Source: a bacterium
Lineage (GTDB): Bacteria > Acidobacteriota > Thermoanaerobaculia > Thermoanaerobaculales > Sulfomarinibacteraceae
Reading direction: 5' to 3'
DNA: 64,000 bases
NCBI GenBank assembly: GCA_024229275.1
Contig: JAAESQ010000672.1
Location: forward strand, 1 to 64,000
Shown: positions 19,101 to 26,396 of the stretch, in pieces
How the letters are laid out: every line of letters begins with the position of its first letter
Position numbering within the stretch: position 1 is the first letter of the stretch
Translations under genes and position numbers: made by a program
Notes under the pieces: model-generated
The model's database searches: none
Seen by the model: only the letters and a program-made list of their open reading frames with translations
Told to the model about the DNA's origin: nothing

Positions 19101-20071
19101 CTCCCTACGCTTTCATCGATCGCATCACCAGAGTGCAGGGCGAACCGTGGAATATGATCCCAGGCGGCGTGGCGGAGGCGCAGTACGAGATCCCACCAGA
19201 TGCGTGGTACTTCGGCGCCAACCGTCAAGCCGACATGCCTTTCGCCGTGCTGCTCGAAGTTGCCCTCCAGCCGTGCGGTTGGCTCGCGGCATATGTCGGT
19301 TCGGCACTGACGAGCGACACCGATCTCAGCTTCCGCAACCTCGGTGGTGATGCCGTGCAATACCTTCGGGTCCTGCTCGACACCGGTTTGTTGACCACCA
19401 CCGCGAAGCTCACGAGCGTGTCGAACTCGGCCGGCATGATCATCCAGAACTACGATATGGAGATTCAGTGTTCAACCGGAACCGTCTACAGAGGCAAGAC
19501 CAGCTTTGGTTTCTTCTCGAAGGAGGCTCTTGCTCAGCAGGTTGGCGTTCAGGGCGCGCAACGCTACCAACCGAGCAGTGACGAGATCGAACGTGGGAGA
19601 AGCTCCGACTACCCGATAAGCGCACCGTTTCCCGAGCAACAACTGCGCATGATCGAGAGCATTGAACTGTTCGTTTCAGATGGCGGACCCAATGGGCTGG
19701 GCTTCATCCGTGGCATCAAGAAAGTCGATCCGGACGAGTGGTTCTTTAAGGCACATTTTCACCAGGATCCCGTCATGCCGGGTTCGCTCGGTCTTGAAGC
19801 ATTCAATCAACTGCTCAAAGTCGCTGCGTGCGATCGCTGGGGGACTGCCACTGACACCGAGATGACGACCGTTGCCGTAGGAGAGGGCCACACGTGGGCC
19901 TATCGGGGCCAAGTAGTTCCATCCAACGGGAAGGTGACCGTGGAGGCAACCGTTACGTCGATAGACGACAAACGGCGAATGATTCGTGCCGATGGTTTCT
20001 TGGTCGTCGACGGCAAGGTGATCTACAAGATGACGGACTTCACACTCGAGATGCGCGTGGTCGGCAGATGA
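13112..20071 (+). CDS. Pfa3/PfaC-type synthase: KS-CLF-AT plus four hotdog (FabA-like) modules
   Basis: KS1 DAACASSL; KS2 with Cys replaced by Thr (SSEETSGIHAL); AT FVFPGSGNQYADMG and GYSLGE; FabA-type motifs WFLTCHFVDDKVMPG and WFFKAHFHQDPVMPG, each preceded by a related module without the His motif. Confidence 0.9.
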   Translation: MSGHRSVAIVGIGGVFPEAPDPQTLWRNILSRTSAAREVPSGRWELSPEDAYDPHPAMPDKVSSKRACFVDPSSFSIDTTQLNLSTELLDELDPLFHLLLYAGQQAFEDAGADGWDRRRIGAIVGNLVLPTDASAALAHETLGRTFEEIVRPDRPLQVHQTHPLNRYVAGLPAGILSKALELGGGCHTLDAACASSLYALKLAIDELTSHRADAMLAGGVSRPSSLYTQMGFSQLTAVSPSGTPSPFDVDGDGLVVGEGAGVFVLKRTEDAVRDGDHIYGVIRGIGLSNDVGGRLLAPTSEGQLRAMRAAYRQAGWNPTDVDLVECHATGIPMGDSVEIESLKALWLCEDGTNKQSAYPWKPGQCVIGSVKSNVGHLLTAAASAALTKVLFALKEETLPPAANFTRAHEGLGLDESPFRVLKAGEVWAKRDDATPRRAAISAFGFGGINAHALVEEWQVPGSKQIAVEVVPATAADVAIVGLDAHFGHWKGLKAFQERVLGGRSDEDYSEAGRCWGVERSAWFSEEGPSDQTLSGRRINSLYVPLDRFRIPPKELKEMLPQQLLMLEVASGAWHDAQLDDESDNSAGVFIGLGFDLNATNFHLRWTMPNNVRRWSHDLCSDELADWTFALREAAGPPLTANRTMGALGSVVASRIARELRLGGPSFTISSEETSGIHALRVAVQALTDGDIDVALAGAVDLAGDIRAVLSSHVSRPFSASGTARPFDVSADGTSLGEGAAALVLKRLEDALADGDRVYGVIKGIGSASGGAAEAPCPDAETSMKAMERAYSQARIDPATIGYIVTNGSGCPTEDAAEAEALAAFFRFDDGQTCALGSAKSDVGHAGAASGLASVVKACLSLYQEIIPPLRGFENPRSEFLVGDCSFFMPSSPRFWLHDSGNGPRRAAAHTFSIDGNCAHVVLEGLESEHQSKRILPATAASIEHSKRRPLGAPNEALFVVSGDTHPQLIDGLTELAEFAGIDSHSSHDAVGNLARRWWRRRGADVGHDLAVALIARNTTELIEQANFARESISRSPNDRISGADPKPFARDRVFYSAKPFGRSTDPSGQLAFVFPGSGNQYADMGRDLFVRWPETLRQQQAENLRLAGQFRPDRFWNHDAWTEETLNETLADHNAMILGQVALGTAVSQLMQSFGVSPDAVIGYSLGETAGLFSLRAWTNRDEMLQRIESSTLFTDELAGDFNAARRTWNLPPNEIVDWVLGVIDRPISVLKRALKDRKRAYALIANTPHESVVGGARGVVKDLVNELKCEFIPVKGVTAAHCEIVKAVERPYRDLHVFEVTPPEGVEFYSGAWARPYQVTSDSAADAILAHALHGVDYCKTIEAAYKRGVRIFLELGPGASCSRMISRILDDRPHVARSVCMSDRDATSLILRGLGQLVAERVEVDLDSLYSDHEPLESCDQTNASPTLSVPIGGDPFCVPKPPAPAQTTSAESVPNKVASAKLPDLPTVDPTSVASDTMALVNQIAQTEMARADAHEAFLKASAEIEKAMLEAVAIQKSMLGVPGADLSDSSLRMTEVQSTASSVFLTREQCMEFAVGRVGNVFGPEFAEVDTYPTRVRLPDDPLMLVHRVIAIEGEPKSLGSGRIVTEHDVAPDVWHLDGGSAPTCIAVEAGQADLMLSGYLGIDFKGRGLAVYRLLDADITFHRHLPVPGETIRYDIRIEEFFVHNGTWFFRFQYDGMVAGQPLMTMRNGCAGFFTEEELAAGRGIVETKLDTAPTAGKRPDDWEDLVSMAVEAYDEEQLDALRSGDLAACFGPQFDGLTLGPNQRLPGGDMTLVHRVIELDPSGGRFGLGCIRAEADIRPDDWFLTCHFVDDKVMPGTLMFECCMHTMRVFLLRMGWITEDESGAYEPISGVKSRLKCRGQVLDTTAVVTYEVAIKELGYGPEPYAIADAKMFADGRHIVGIEDMSIRFTGLSREQLTALWSSRESGSVEPKPAIYDRDSILAFAVGKPSEAFGDRYEVFDNDRVIARLPGPPYAFIDRITRVQGEPWNMIPGGVAEAQYEIPPDAWYFGANRQADMPFAVLLEVALQPCGWLAAYVGSALTSDTDLSFRNLGGDAVQYLRVLLDTGLLTTTAKLTSVSNSAGMIIQNYDMEIQCSTGTVYRGKTSFGFFSKEALAQQVGVQGAQRYQPSSDEIERGRSSDYPISAPFPEQQLRMIESIELFVSDGGPNGLGFIRGIKKVDPDEWFFKAHFHQDPVMPGSLGLEAFNQLLKVAACDRWGTATDTEMTTVAVGEGHTWAYRGQVVPSNGKVTVEATVTSIDDKRRMIRADGFLVVDGKVIYKMTDFTLEMRVVGR

Positions 20072-21117
20072 AGTATTCGAAGGTCTTCATCGAAGCTATC
20101 GCCTATGAACTCGCTCCGGTCGTCGTGAGTTCGGAGGAACTCGAGGAGCGTCTCGAGCCCCTCTACCAAGAACTACACATGTCGGGGGGGCAACTCGAGG
20201 CTCTGACCGGTATCGAGGAGCGCCGCTGGTGGCACGAGGGCTACGCCCTGTCGGATGGAGCGATTGCAGCGGCCGGCAAAGCGATCAACGCTTCTCGTGT
20301 GGGTGTCGATGAGATCGAGGCTGTAGTGTATACCGGCGTCGGTCGCGAGCATTTTGAGCCGGCAACAGCCTGCCGCGTGGCCGACGAGTTGGGTGTCGCT
20401 CCAACTGCTGTCATTCACGACATCAGCAATGCCTGCCTTGGGATGCTCAGCGGAATAGTCGATGTTGCCAACCGAATCGAGCTGGGCCAACTGCGCGCCG
20501 GCCTTGTTGTTTCGTGTGAAACAGCCAGAGACATTGTCGAGGAGGCCATCCGCTGCATGTTGGAAAGCCAGACAATGGAGCTTTTCGCTTCGTCAGTGGC
20601 GACATTGACGGGAGGTTCCGGCGCAGCGGCGATTTTGTTGACCGACGGATCGTTTGGCCCACCGATTTCGAAGAGAAAGAAACTCCTCGGCGGCTGCATT
20701 CAGGCCGCCCCGAAACACCATGGACTCTGCCGGTGGGGGATGACACCCAGAGGCCTCCGAACTTTCAAAGAAACGATGAGAACTGACGCGCCTTCGGTGA
20801 TGAAATATGGCGTTGAATTGGGCGTTCGAACATGGCTCGCGTTTCTCGACGAACTTGGTTGGACGCCTGACGATGTCGACAAAGTAATCTGCCACCAAGT
20901 CGGATCCTCGAATCAAACAGCGGTCCTCGAAGCGATGGACATTCCGCTCGAGAAGGACTTCGCGACGTACCCCTACCTCGGAAACATCGGTACTGTATCG
21001 CTGCCGCTTACAGCTGCTTTGGCCGACGAACGCGGCTTCCTTCGCCCTGGTGACCGCGTTGGTTTTCTCGGAATCGGTAGCGGACTCAACTGCATGATGC
21101 TGGGCGTGGAATGGTAA
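20068..21117 (+). CDS. OleA-like thiolase/KASIII (head-to-head acyl condensation family)
   Basis: ATGA overlap with Pfa3; TGIEERRWW, ISNACLGMLSGI (Cys), ICHQVG (His), YLGNIGTVSLPL (Asn), C-terminal FLGIGSGLNCMMLGVEW typical of OleA. Confidence 0.8.
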   Translation: MKYSKVFIEAIAYELAPVVVSSEELEERLEPLYQELHMSGGQLEALTGIEERRWWHEGYALSDGAIAAAGKAINASRVGVDEIEAVVYTGVGREHFEPATACRVADELGVAPTAVIHDISNACLGMLSGIVDVANRIELGQLRAGLVVSCETARDIVEEAIRCMLESQTMELFASSVATLTGGSGAAAILLTDGSFGPPISKRKKLLGGCIQAAPKHHGLCRWGMTPRGLRTFKETMRTDAPSVMKYGVELGVRTWLAFLDELGWTPDDVDKVICHQVGSSNQTAVLEAMDIPLEKDFATYPYLGNIGTVSLPLTAALADERGFLRPGDRVGFLGIGSGLNCMMLGVEW

Positions 21118-21122
21118 AAGAA

Positions 21123-21189
21123 CGGCTTCTCTTGTCGAAGCCGAGCTGATCCATCAACAGAAAGCGGGACACCCGAACGGGCGTCCCGC
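21123..21189. terminator. Two stem-loops between convergent genes (possible bidirectional terminator region)
   Basis: CGGCTTC-N7-GAAGCCG and GCGGGACaCCCGaaCGGGcGTCCCGC; no strong T-tract. Confidence 0.5.
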
Positions 21190-21210
21190 GAATGATCACT
21201 CTGAAATGTC

Positions 21211-22548
21211 CTAGCTGTCGAGTAGCGTCAGGAGTTCACCTTCGAGCTTCTCCGCGTCCCCGTCATTCCAGCCGAGGTGGTGGTACATAACTCGACCCTG
21301 GCGATCAATGAGGAACGAGGTTGGAAAGCCCTCTACCCTGAATACCTGGCTGACGACGTCGGCCTCGTCTTCACCCGTTTCAACGCACGTGAATCCAAGT
21401 CCTTCTTGTTGGATGAACTCCATCGCCCTTTCAGTCTCTCGCCTAGACTCGATTGCGATGACCTCAAAGCCCTGATCTCGATACTTCTCCCAGAGTGACT
21501 GCAGTCGTGGCAACTCCACGAGGCAGCCACCTCAACCGGGGTTCCAGAACGCGATCATGATGACCTTATCTGCCATCGAGGAAAGGCTCACCATTTCGCC
21601 GGCATAGTTGGGAAGTGTGAAATCATCGACCTTCTTCGCGATCTGCTGTCGAGCCGTCGACAGATAAGCGTCAAATCCATCCACCCTACCGTTGATCCCG
21701 ATATACGCCTGCTCGAGATCATGCAGTGCGGTCTCGGAGTGTCCCATCACTGCATCGTGGACAAGAAGTTTGGCTGCGCGCTCAGGTCTTCCGAGCAGGA
21801 GTTCGGCCTGGCCCCAGTACCGGTTGATCGGTGTTTCCGGCACACCGACATAGTTCGTCGACGGCTCGATGGTCGCCGCATGTTCGAAAACCCGCTGCGC
21901 CTCTTCGAGTTGCCCGAGATGAGTCAAAGCTCCTCCCTGATAGGCAAGGGACCAAGCTCTGCGGCGATTGACCGCATGCTTGACTTCCCCATCGCTGAAG
22001 TCGTCCTCGGGGTAGTCGCCACGGAAGGTTTCTTCGGTTGCGAATAAAACCATCGCGGTTGAGTGTTCGAGCATCAACTGCCACGCGTCTGCTTTTGCCG
22101 CAGCTTCAACAATATCGAGATGATCGACGAATCGGAGTGTGCGGTGCGCTGCGATCTCTTCGGCAATCGAACGCAGATCTATTGGATTTCCCTCACTGGC
22201 GGCCAGTTCGTGGACCAGGAGGCCAACCTCGAAGCGTAGCTCGGGGTTTTGAATCTGACGCCAGACGTTCTCTGCGAATTCTCGCGTTCCCCCGAGATCA
22301 TCGAGCTTGTGCCGGCGAAAGTAGATCGCGTCACGCAAGGCGCTCACACCCTCAGAGTAATCGGGATATTCGCCCACAAAACTCTCGAGGATCAGCAACT
22401 GCTCAGCAGGATCTTCGAGCGGAGCCAGCGTCTCGCGCATGTTCTTGTATGCGGTCTCAACTGGCAATGGGGTAACGCCCTCCGGGGTGCAGTGAGTTGT
22501 TGCTAGAACTCCGAATACTAGCGCTATCAAGGGGCCGCGAATATGCAT
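21211..22548 (-). CDS. Putative selenoprotein: lipoprotein with helical-repeat-like region and C-terminal TlpA/redoxin domain, UGGC active site (UGA at 21532-21534)
   Basis: ORFs 22581-21532 and 21519-21211 are in the same frame, separated by one TGA: ...VIMIAFWNPG-U-GGC-LVELPRLQSLWEKYRDQGFEVIAI...GFPTSFLIDRQGRV; start MHIRGPLIALVFGVLATTHC. Confidence 0.8.
21494..21531 (-). promoter_or_regulatory. Candidate bacterial SECIS element immediately 3' of UGA
   Basis: RNA GGUGGCUGC-C-UCGUGG-[AGUUG]-CCACGA-CU-GCAGUCACU: 9-bp lower and 6-bp upper stem, apical loop starts 17 nt after UGA with G in its first two positions. Confidence 0.75.
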
Positions 22549-22724
22549 CACACCTTCCCTCCCGGACAATTCATCGTCCACCTAGATATGACACCGGCAG
22601 GCGGCAAAACGTTGCCAAATTCTTTTGCGGGCTCGATGGTTTCTGCGCTCTGATGCCTAAGAATTTCGCAGGGTCTCTTGACCGAGGTCAAGGTGGCGAG
22701 GTGTCTGTGCACATACGATAGGGG

Positions 22725-23987
22725 ATGGAAGAAGGCTCTAGTCGTAGGGAGGGCAGGTTGATGTTGAGACATACACATATCTTTGTAATAGTGCCGGTCC
22801 TAGTACTCATGGCCGGGGCGGCGTTTGCGGTGGAGTCCGAGTGTGAGGATTGCCACGCCAAGCTGACTCCGATGATCGTCAAAGATTTCAACCGAGGAGT
22901 CATGTCCGAATCCATGGGCTGCGCCGACTGTCATGGCGAGGGTCATACAGGGATGGAAGACGCCGACAAGGCGGAGTTGCCCACGATTGCAACCTGCCAG
23001 GCGTGCCACGAAGACCAAGCGCAGCGCTACATTGCTGGTAAGCACGCCAAGGGCTCGTTGGCGGTGCACGCTCTGCCGTTCTCGCATGGCCAGCCCGATG
23101 CCTTCATCGCGGGTCAACGCGGTTGTGGTGGATGCCACACCATGGGTCTTGCCACACAGGAGGATCGAAAGACTCCCTCTAGGGAGTATTACAAGTACGG
23201 CATGGACTGCCAGAACTGCCATACGCGACATGCCTTTTCGGTCGCGGAGGCCCGTGAGCCTGAGGCCTGTCAGACCTGCCACCAGGGCTTCGACCACCCG
23301 CAATGGGAAATGTGGTCGACTTCCAAGCATGGTGTGGCCTACCTCCTGGATCGCGAGGCAAAACGTGGTCCGACATGCCAGACCTGTCACATGCCGGATG
23401 GTGACCACTTCGTGCGCACGCCTTGGGGCTTCCTTGGCGTTCGGCTTCCAGAAGACGACGAGGAGTGGATGGGCTATCGCACCACAATTCTCATGGGGCT
23501 TGGCGTGCTTGACGCCGAAGGACAGCCGACGCCGCTGCTCGAGATCGTCAAGATCGGCGATCTCGCACGCCTCGATGCCGAGACTTTCAATGCAGAGCGT
23601 AAGCGCATCACCGACACTTGTGGACAATGCCATTCGAAGAGCTTCTGGGAAGCCAACATCAACGCTGCCGACGAAATGCTGAAAGAGGCCGACAAGATCT
23701 TTGCCGAAGCCATCAATATCGTTGCCGGCTTGCGAAAAGACGGCGTGATCAAGGTCAAGGAGGGCGAAGGTGTATATCCGCAGTTGCTTTCCTTCTACGA
23801 AGTCGATACCGCTGTAGAACAGCACCTCTACGACATATTCATGGATTACCGTATGAAAACCTTCCAGGGCGCTTTCCATATCAACCCTGACTACACGACC
23901 TGGTATGGCTACGCCAAGATGAAACAGGCGCTTGCCGAAATCAAAGAACTGGACCATCAGATGAGGGCGGCGGCCTCTGACGGCTGA
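22725..23987 (+). CDS. Octaheme c-type cytochrome, hydroxylamine oxidoreductase-like family
   Basis: Signal peptide; eight CxxCH motifs (CEDCH, CADCH, CQACH, CGGCH, CQNCH, CQTCH, CQTCH, CGQCH); NPDYTTWYGYA near C-terminus. Start may be 22761. Confidence 0.85.
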   Translation: MEEGSSRREGRLMLRHTHIFVIVPVLVLMAGAAFAVESECEDCHAKLTPMIVKDFNRGVMSESMGCADCHGEGHTGMEDADKAELPTIATCQACHEDQAQRYIAGKHAKGSLAVHALPFSHGQPDAFIAGQRGCGGCHTMGLATQEDRKTPSREYYKYGMDCQNCHTRHAFSVAEAREPEACQTCHQGFDHPQWEMWSTSKHGVAYLLDREAKRGPTCQTCHMPDGDHFVRTPWGFLGVRLPEDDEEWMGYRTTILMGLGVLDAEGQPTPLLEIVKIGDLARLDAETFNAERKRITDTCGQCHSKSFWEANINAADEMLKEADKIFAEAINIVAGLRKDGVIKVKEGEGVYPQLLSFYEVDTAVEQHLYDIFMDYRMKTFQGAFHINPDYTTWYGYAKMKQALAEIKELDHQMRAAASDG

Positions 23988-24058
23988 TCGTCAACGCTGT
24001 GTGAATTGACGCCGGGGGGCGTCGGCGAGGGGAGAGGTGCGAATCCGGGGCTGTGATT

Positions 24059-24105
24059 GTGGCTGTTGGCAGTCGAATGGGCTGCCGACGGCCACCTCTT
24101 TTTTT
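24059..24105 (+). terminator. Rho-independent terminator downstream of the octaheme cytochrome
   Basis: GTGGCTGTTGGCAG-TCGAATGGG-CTGCCGACGGCCAC (14-bp stem with G-U pairs) followed by CTCTTTTTTT. Confidence 0.85.
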
Positions 24106-24332
24106 AGGGAGGGGGTGACAGCGGGAGGGTGCGTAGGCGCGCGACTTTCGCGCGCCCCCAGCGCCAATGAACTTGGGAGAGGCGTTTGGTCGCTGTTCGC
24201 CTCGGGGGTTGCGGACAGAGGCAGAAGCAGATGGCAGATTCAGGGTCCAGAATGCACAAGTGTCCCCGGTCCCAGATTAGGCAATGCTGAAGACCCCGCA
24301 GTATTCAAGAAACGTCACAGCTATAATTCCCT

Positions 24333-26396
24333 GTGCGAGGGATCGCTGGGGGGATATTGGCTGAGGGGACCTGGTACACAACAGGTTGTCCGCGCAACTG
24401 CTACAGCACGTGCAGTATGCGGGTGGAGGTGCGAGACGGTCAGCTTCGGCGAATCGAGGCGAATCCGGACAATCTTGCAACTCCTGAGGGTGTTTGCCTG
24501 AAAGGCCTGGCCTACATTGAACGAGTCAACGATCCGGATCGACTCCTGCATCCGCTGGGTCGCAACTCCAGCGGTCGGCTGCAGCAAATCTCCTGGGATG
24601 AAGCCCTAGATCGAATTTGCGCCAAGTTGGCGGCTCTGCAGGCCGAACCTCAATCGGTGATGGCCTACACCGGCAGTGGCACCAAGGGACTTCTCAACGA
24701 TGTCACCTGGGCCTTCTGGCGCCTGTACGGGGGATACACGACGAGCTACGGTGACCTCTGCTGGCCAGCCGGACTCGAAGCTACTCGATTGACGCTCGGC
24801 GACAATCGGCACTCGGCGCCTTGGGATCTCGCCAACGCCAGGCTGATCGTGTTCTGGGGCAAGAATCCAGCCGAAACCAATATTCATCAGATGCGCTTTG
24901 TTGAGCAGGCGGTTGAGAACGGTGCAAAGCTCGTCGTCATAGACCCGAGACGCACGGAGACATCCCAAGGCGCGGACCTTCTGATTCAACCAAAACCCGG
25001 AACGGATGGTGCACTGGCGCTCGGCATCGCCAACCAACTCTTTCAGGAGAACCTAGTACAACGCGATTTTGTCGAGCGGCACGTGCATGGGCACGAAGCA
25101 TTTGCCGAACTCGCTGCGGAGTTTCCACTCGAGCGAGCCGCCGAGATCACTGGCGTACCAGCGCCGTTTATCCGCGAGCTAGCAGATCTTCTGGGCTCCG
25201 TGGAACCGGCCACAATCTGCGCCGGTTTCGGTATGCAGCGTTATACCAACAGTGGCCAGACCATGCGTGCCATTCTCGCCCTACTCGCTCTGACCGGAAA
25301 TATCGGTCGCGCCGGCGCGGGATGGGTCTACGCCAATCTCCAAAGCCAAGTGTTTGCACCGGTTAAGGACCCATTTGCATTTTATCCACCGGAACAAGCG
25401 GACGGCGTCGCCCGAGTCAGTGTTTCAACCTCACGCCTTGGTGAGGACATGATGCGCCAGGCAGACCCCCGCCTGCGCATGATCTGGGTAGAGCGTGGAA
25501 ATCCCTTGACCCAGAACCCGCACACCGCTCGTGTGGCCGAGGCATTTCGTAGCCTTGAGTTTCGGGTCGTGGTCGATCAGTTCCTCACCGACACGGCGCG
25601 CGAGGCTGACATCGTGCTCCCGGCCAAGACGATGTTCGAGCAGAGCGATGTGATCAACGCCTACTGGCATCCGTACATTCAGCTCAAACAGAAGATGATC
25701 GAACCACCGGGTGAGGTGAAACCAGAGAGTGAGGTCTACTGGTTGTTGGCCGAGCGGCTTGGATTCGAGCCAGGAGAAGTGGCTTCGAAGATCCCTGGGG
25801 CAAGCGAGGCTGAAGTCGATGCGTACCTGGAGCGCCGGCTGCAAGCGATTCCAGGACTGACACTTGATCGCCTGCGACAGGGTCCGATCGAAGTCCCCGG
25901 ACACGAGGTCGTGGCGTGGTCCGACCTGGAATTCGCGACACCGACAGGCAAGATAGAGCTCGCTTCGACCGAAGCCTCGACGCGTTGGGGAGTCGCCGAA
26001 CTGCCGCGCTGGGAGCCTCCAGAGGAGGTTGAGTCCAGCACATCTCCCATCAGGTTGCTCACACCCAACACAAAGAACCGAATCCACAGTCAGTTTGGTA
26101 ATTTGCCGTCGATTCGCGAACTCGAGGACGAGGCTGTCATACACGTGTCTCCTGCCGATGCGGAATCACGAGGCATTGAAAGTGGCGACAGAGTCCAGGT
26201 AATCAACGATCGTGGCGCACTCGAGTTCACCGTAGCTCTCGATGTAAGCCTTCGATCCGGATGTGCCTGGGTGACGAACGGCTGGTGGCGTCGGCGGGGT
26301 GGTTCGGTGAACGAGCTCTCACTGGGGCGAGAAACCGACATGGGTCATGGCGCGGCATTTCACGACAATCTCGTCGAGATCGTGAAACTGCCGTGA
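24333..26396 (+). CDS. Molybdopterin oxidoreductase (DMSO reductase superfamily catalytic subunit), Cys at the presumed Mo-ligand position
   Basis: [4Fe-4S] motif CPRNCYSTC...GVCLKG; YGDLCWPAG; FWGKNPAETN; C-terminal molybdopterin-binding domain. Confidence 0.9.
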   Translation: MRGIAGGILAEGTWYTTGCPRNCYSTCSMRVEVRDGQLRRIEANPDNLATPEGVCLKGLAYIERVNDPDRLLHPLGRNSSGRLQQISWDEALDRICAKLAALQAEPQSVMAYTGSGTKGLLNDVTWAFWRLYGGYTTSYGDLCWPAGLEATRLTLGDNRHSAPWDLANARLIVFWGKNPAETNIHQMRFVEQAVENGAKLVVIDPRRTETSQGADLLIQPKPGTDGALALGIANQLFQENLVQRDFVERHVHGHEAFAELAAEFPLERAAEITGVPAPFIRELADLLGSVEPATICAGFGMQRYTNSGQTMRAILALLALTGNIGRAGAGWVYANLQSQVFAPVKDPFAFYPPEQADGVARVSVSTSRLGEDMMRQADPRLRMIWVERGNPLTQNPHTARVAEAFRSLEFRVVVDQFLTDTAREADIVLPAKTMFEQSDVINAYWHPYIQLKQKMIEPPGEVKPESEVYWLLAERLGFEPGEVASKIPGASEAEVDAYLERRLQAIPGLTLDRLRQGPIEVPGHEVVAWSDLEFATPTGKIELASTEASTRWGVAELPRWEPPEEVESSTSPIRLLTPNTKNRIHSQFGNLPSIRELEDEAVIHVSPADAESRGIESGDRVQVINDRGALEFTVALDVSLRSGCAWVTNGWWRRRGGSVNELSLGRETDMGHGAAFHDNLVEIVKLP

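Noticed and set aside
21532-21534. TGA in the TlpA-like gene as a plain nonsense mutation or pseudogene
   Set aside because: It falls exactly at the first redox Cys, the frame is intact on both sides, and a SECIS-like hairpin sits at the expected spacing. Still needs the genome's sel genes to confirm.
24039-24095. Cobalamin-riboswitch-like string GGTGCGAATCCGGGGCTG
   Set aside because: No matching B12-box (GCCACTG) and lacks the surrounding conserved arms; the region is better explained by the strong terminator at 24059-24105.
24333-26396. Formate dehydrogenase selenoprotein
   Set aside because: The presumed Mo ligand is encoded by a Cys codon (YGDLCWPAG), and there is no in-frame TGA.
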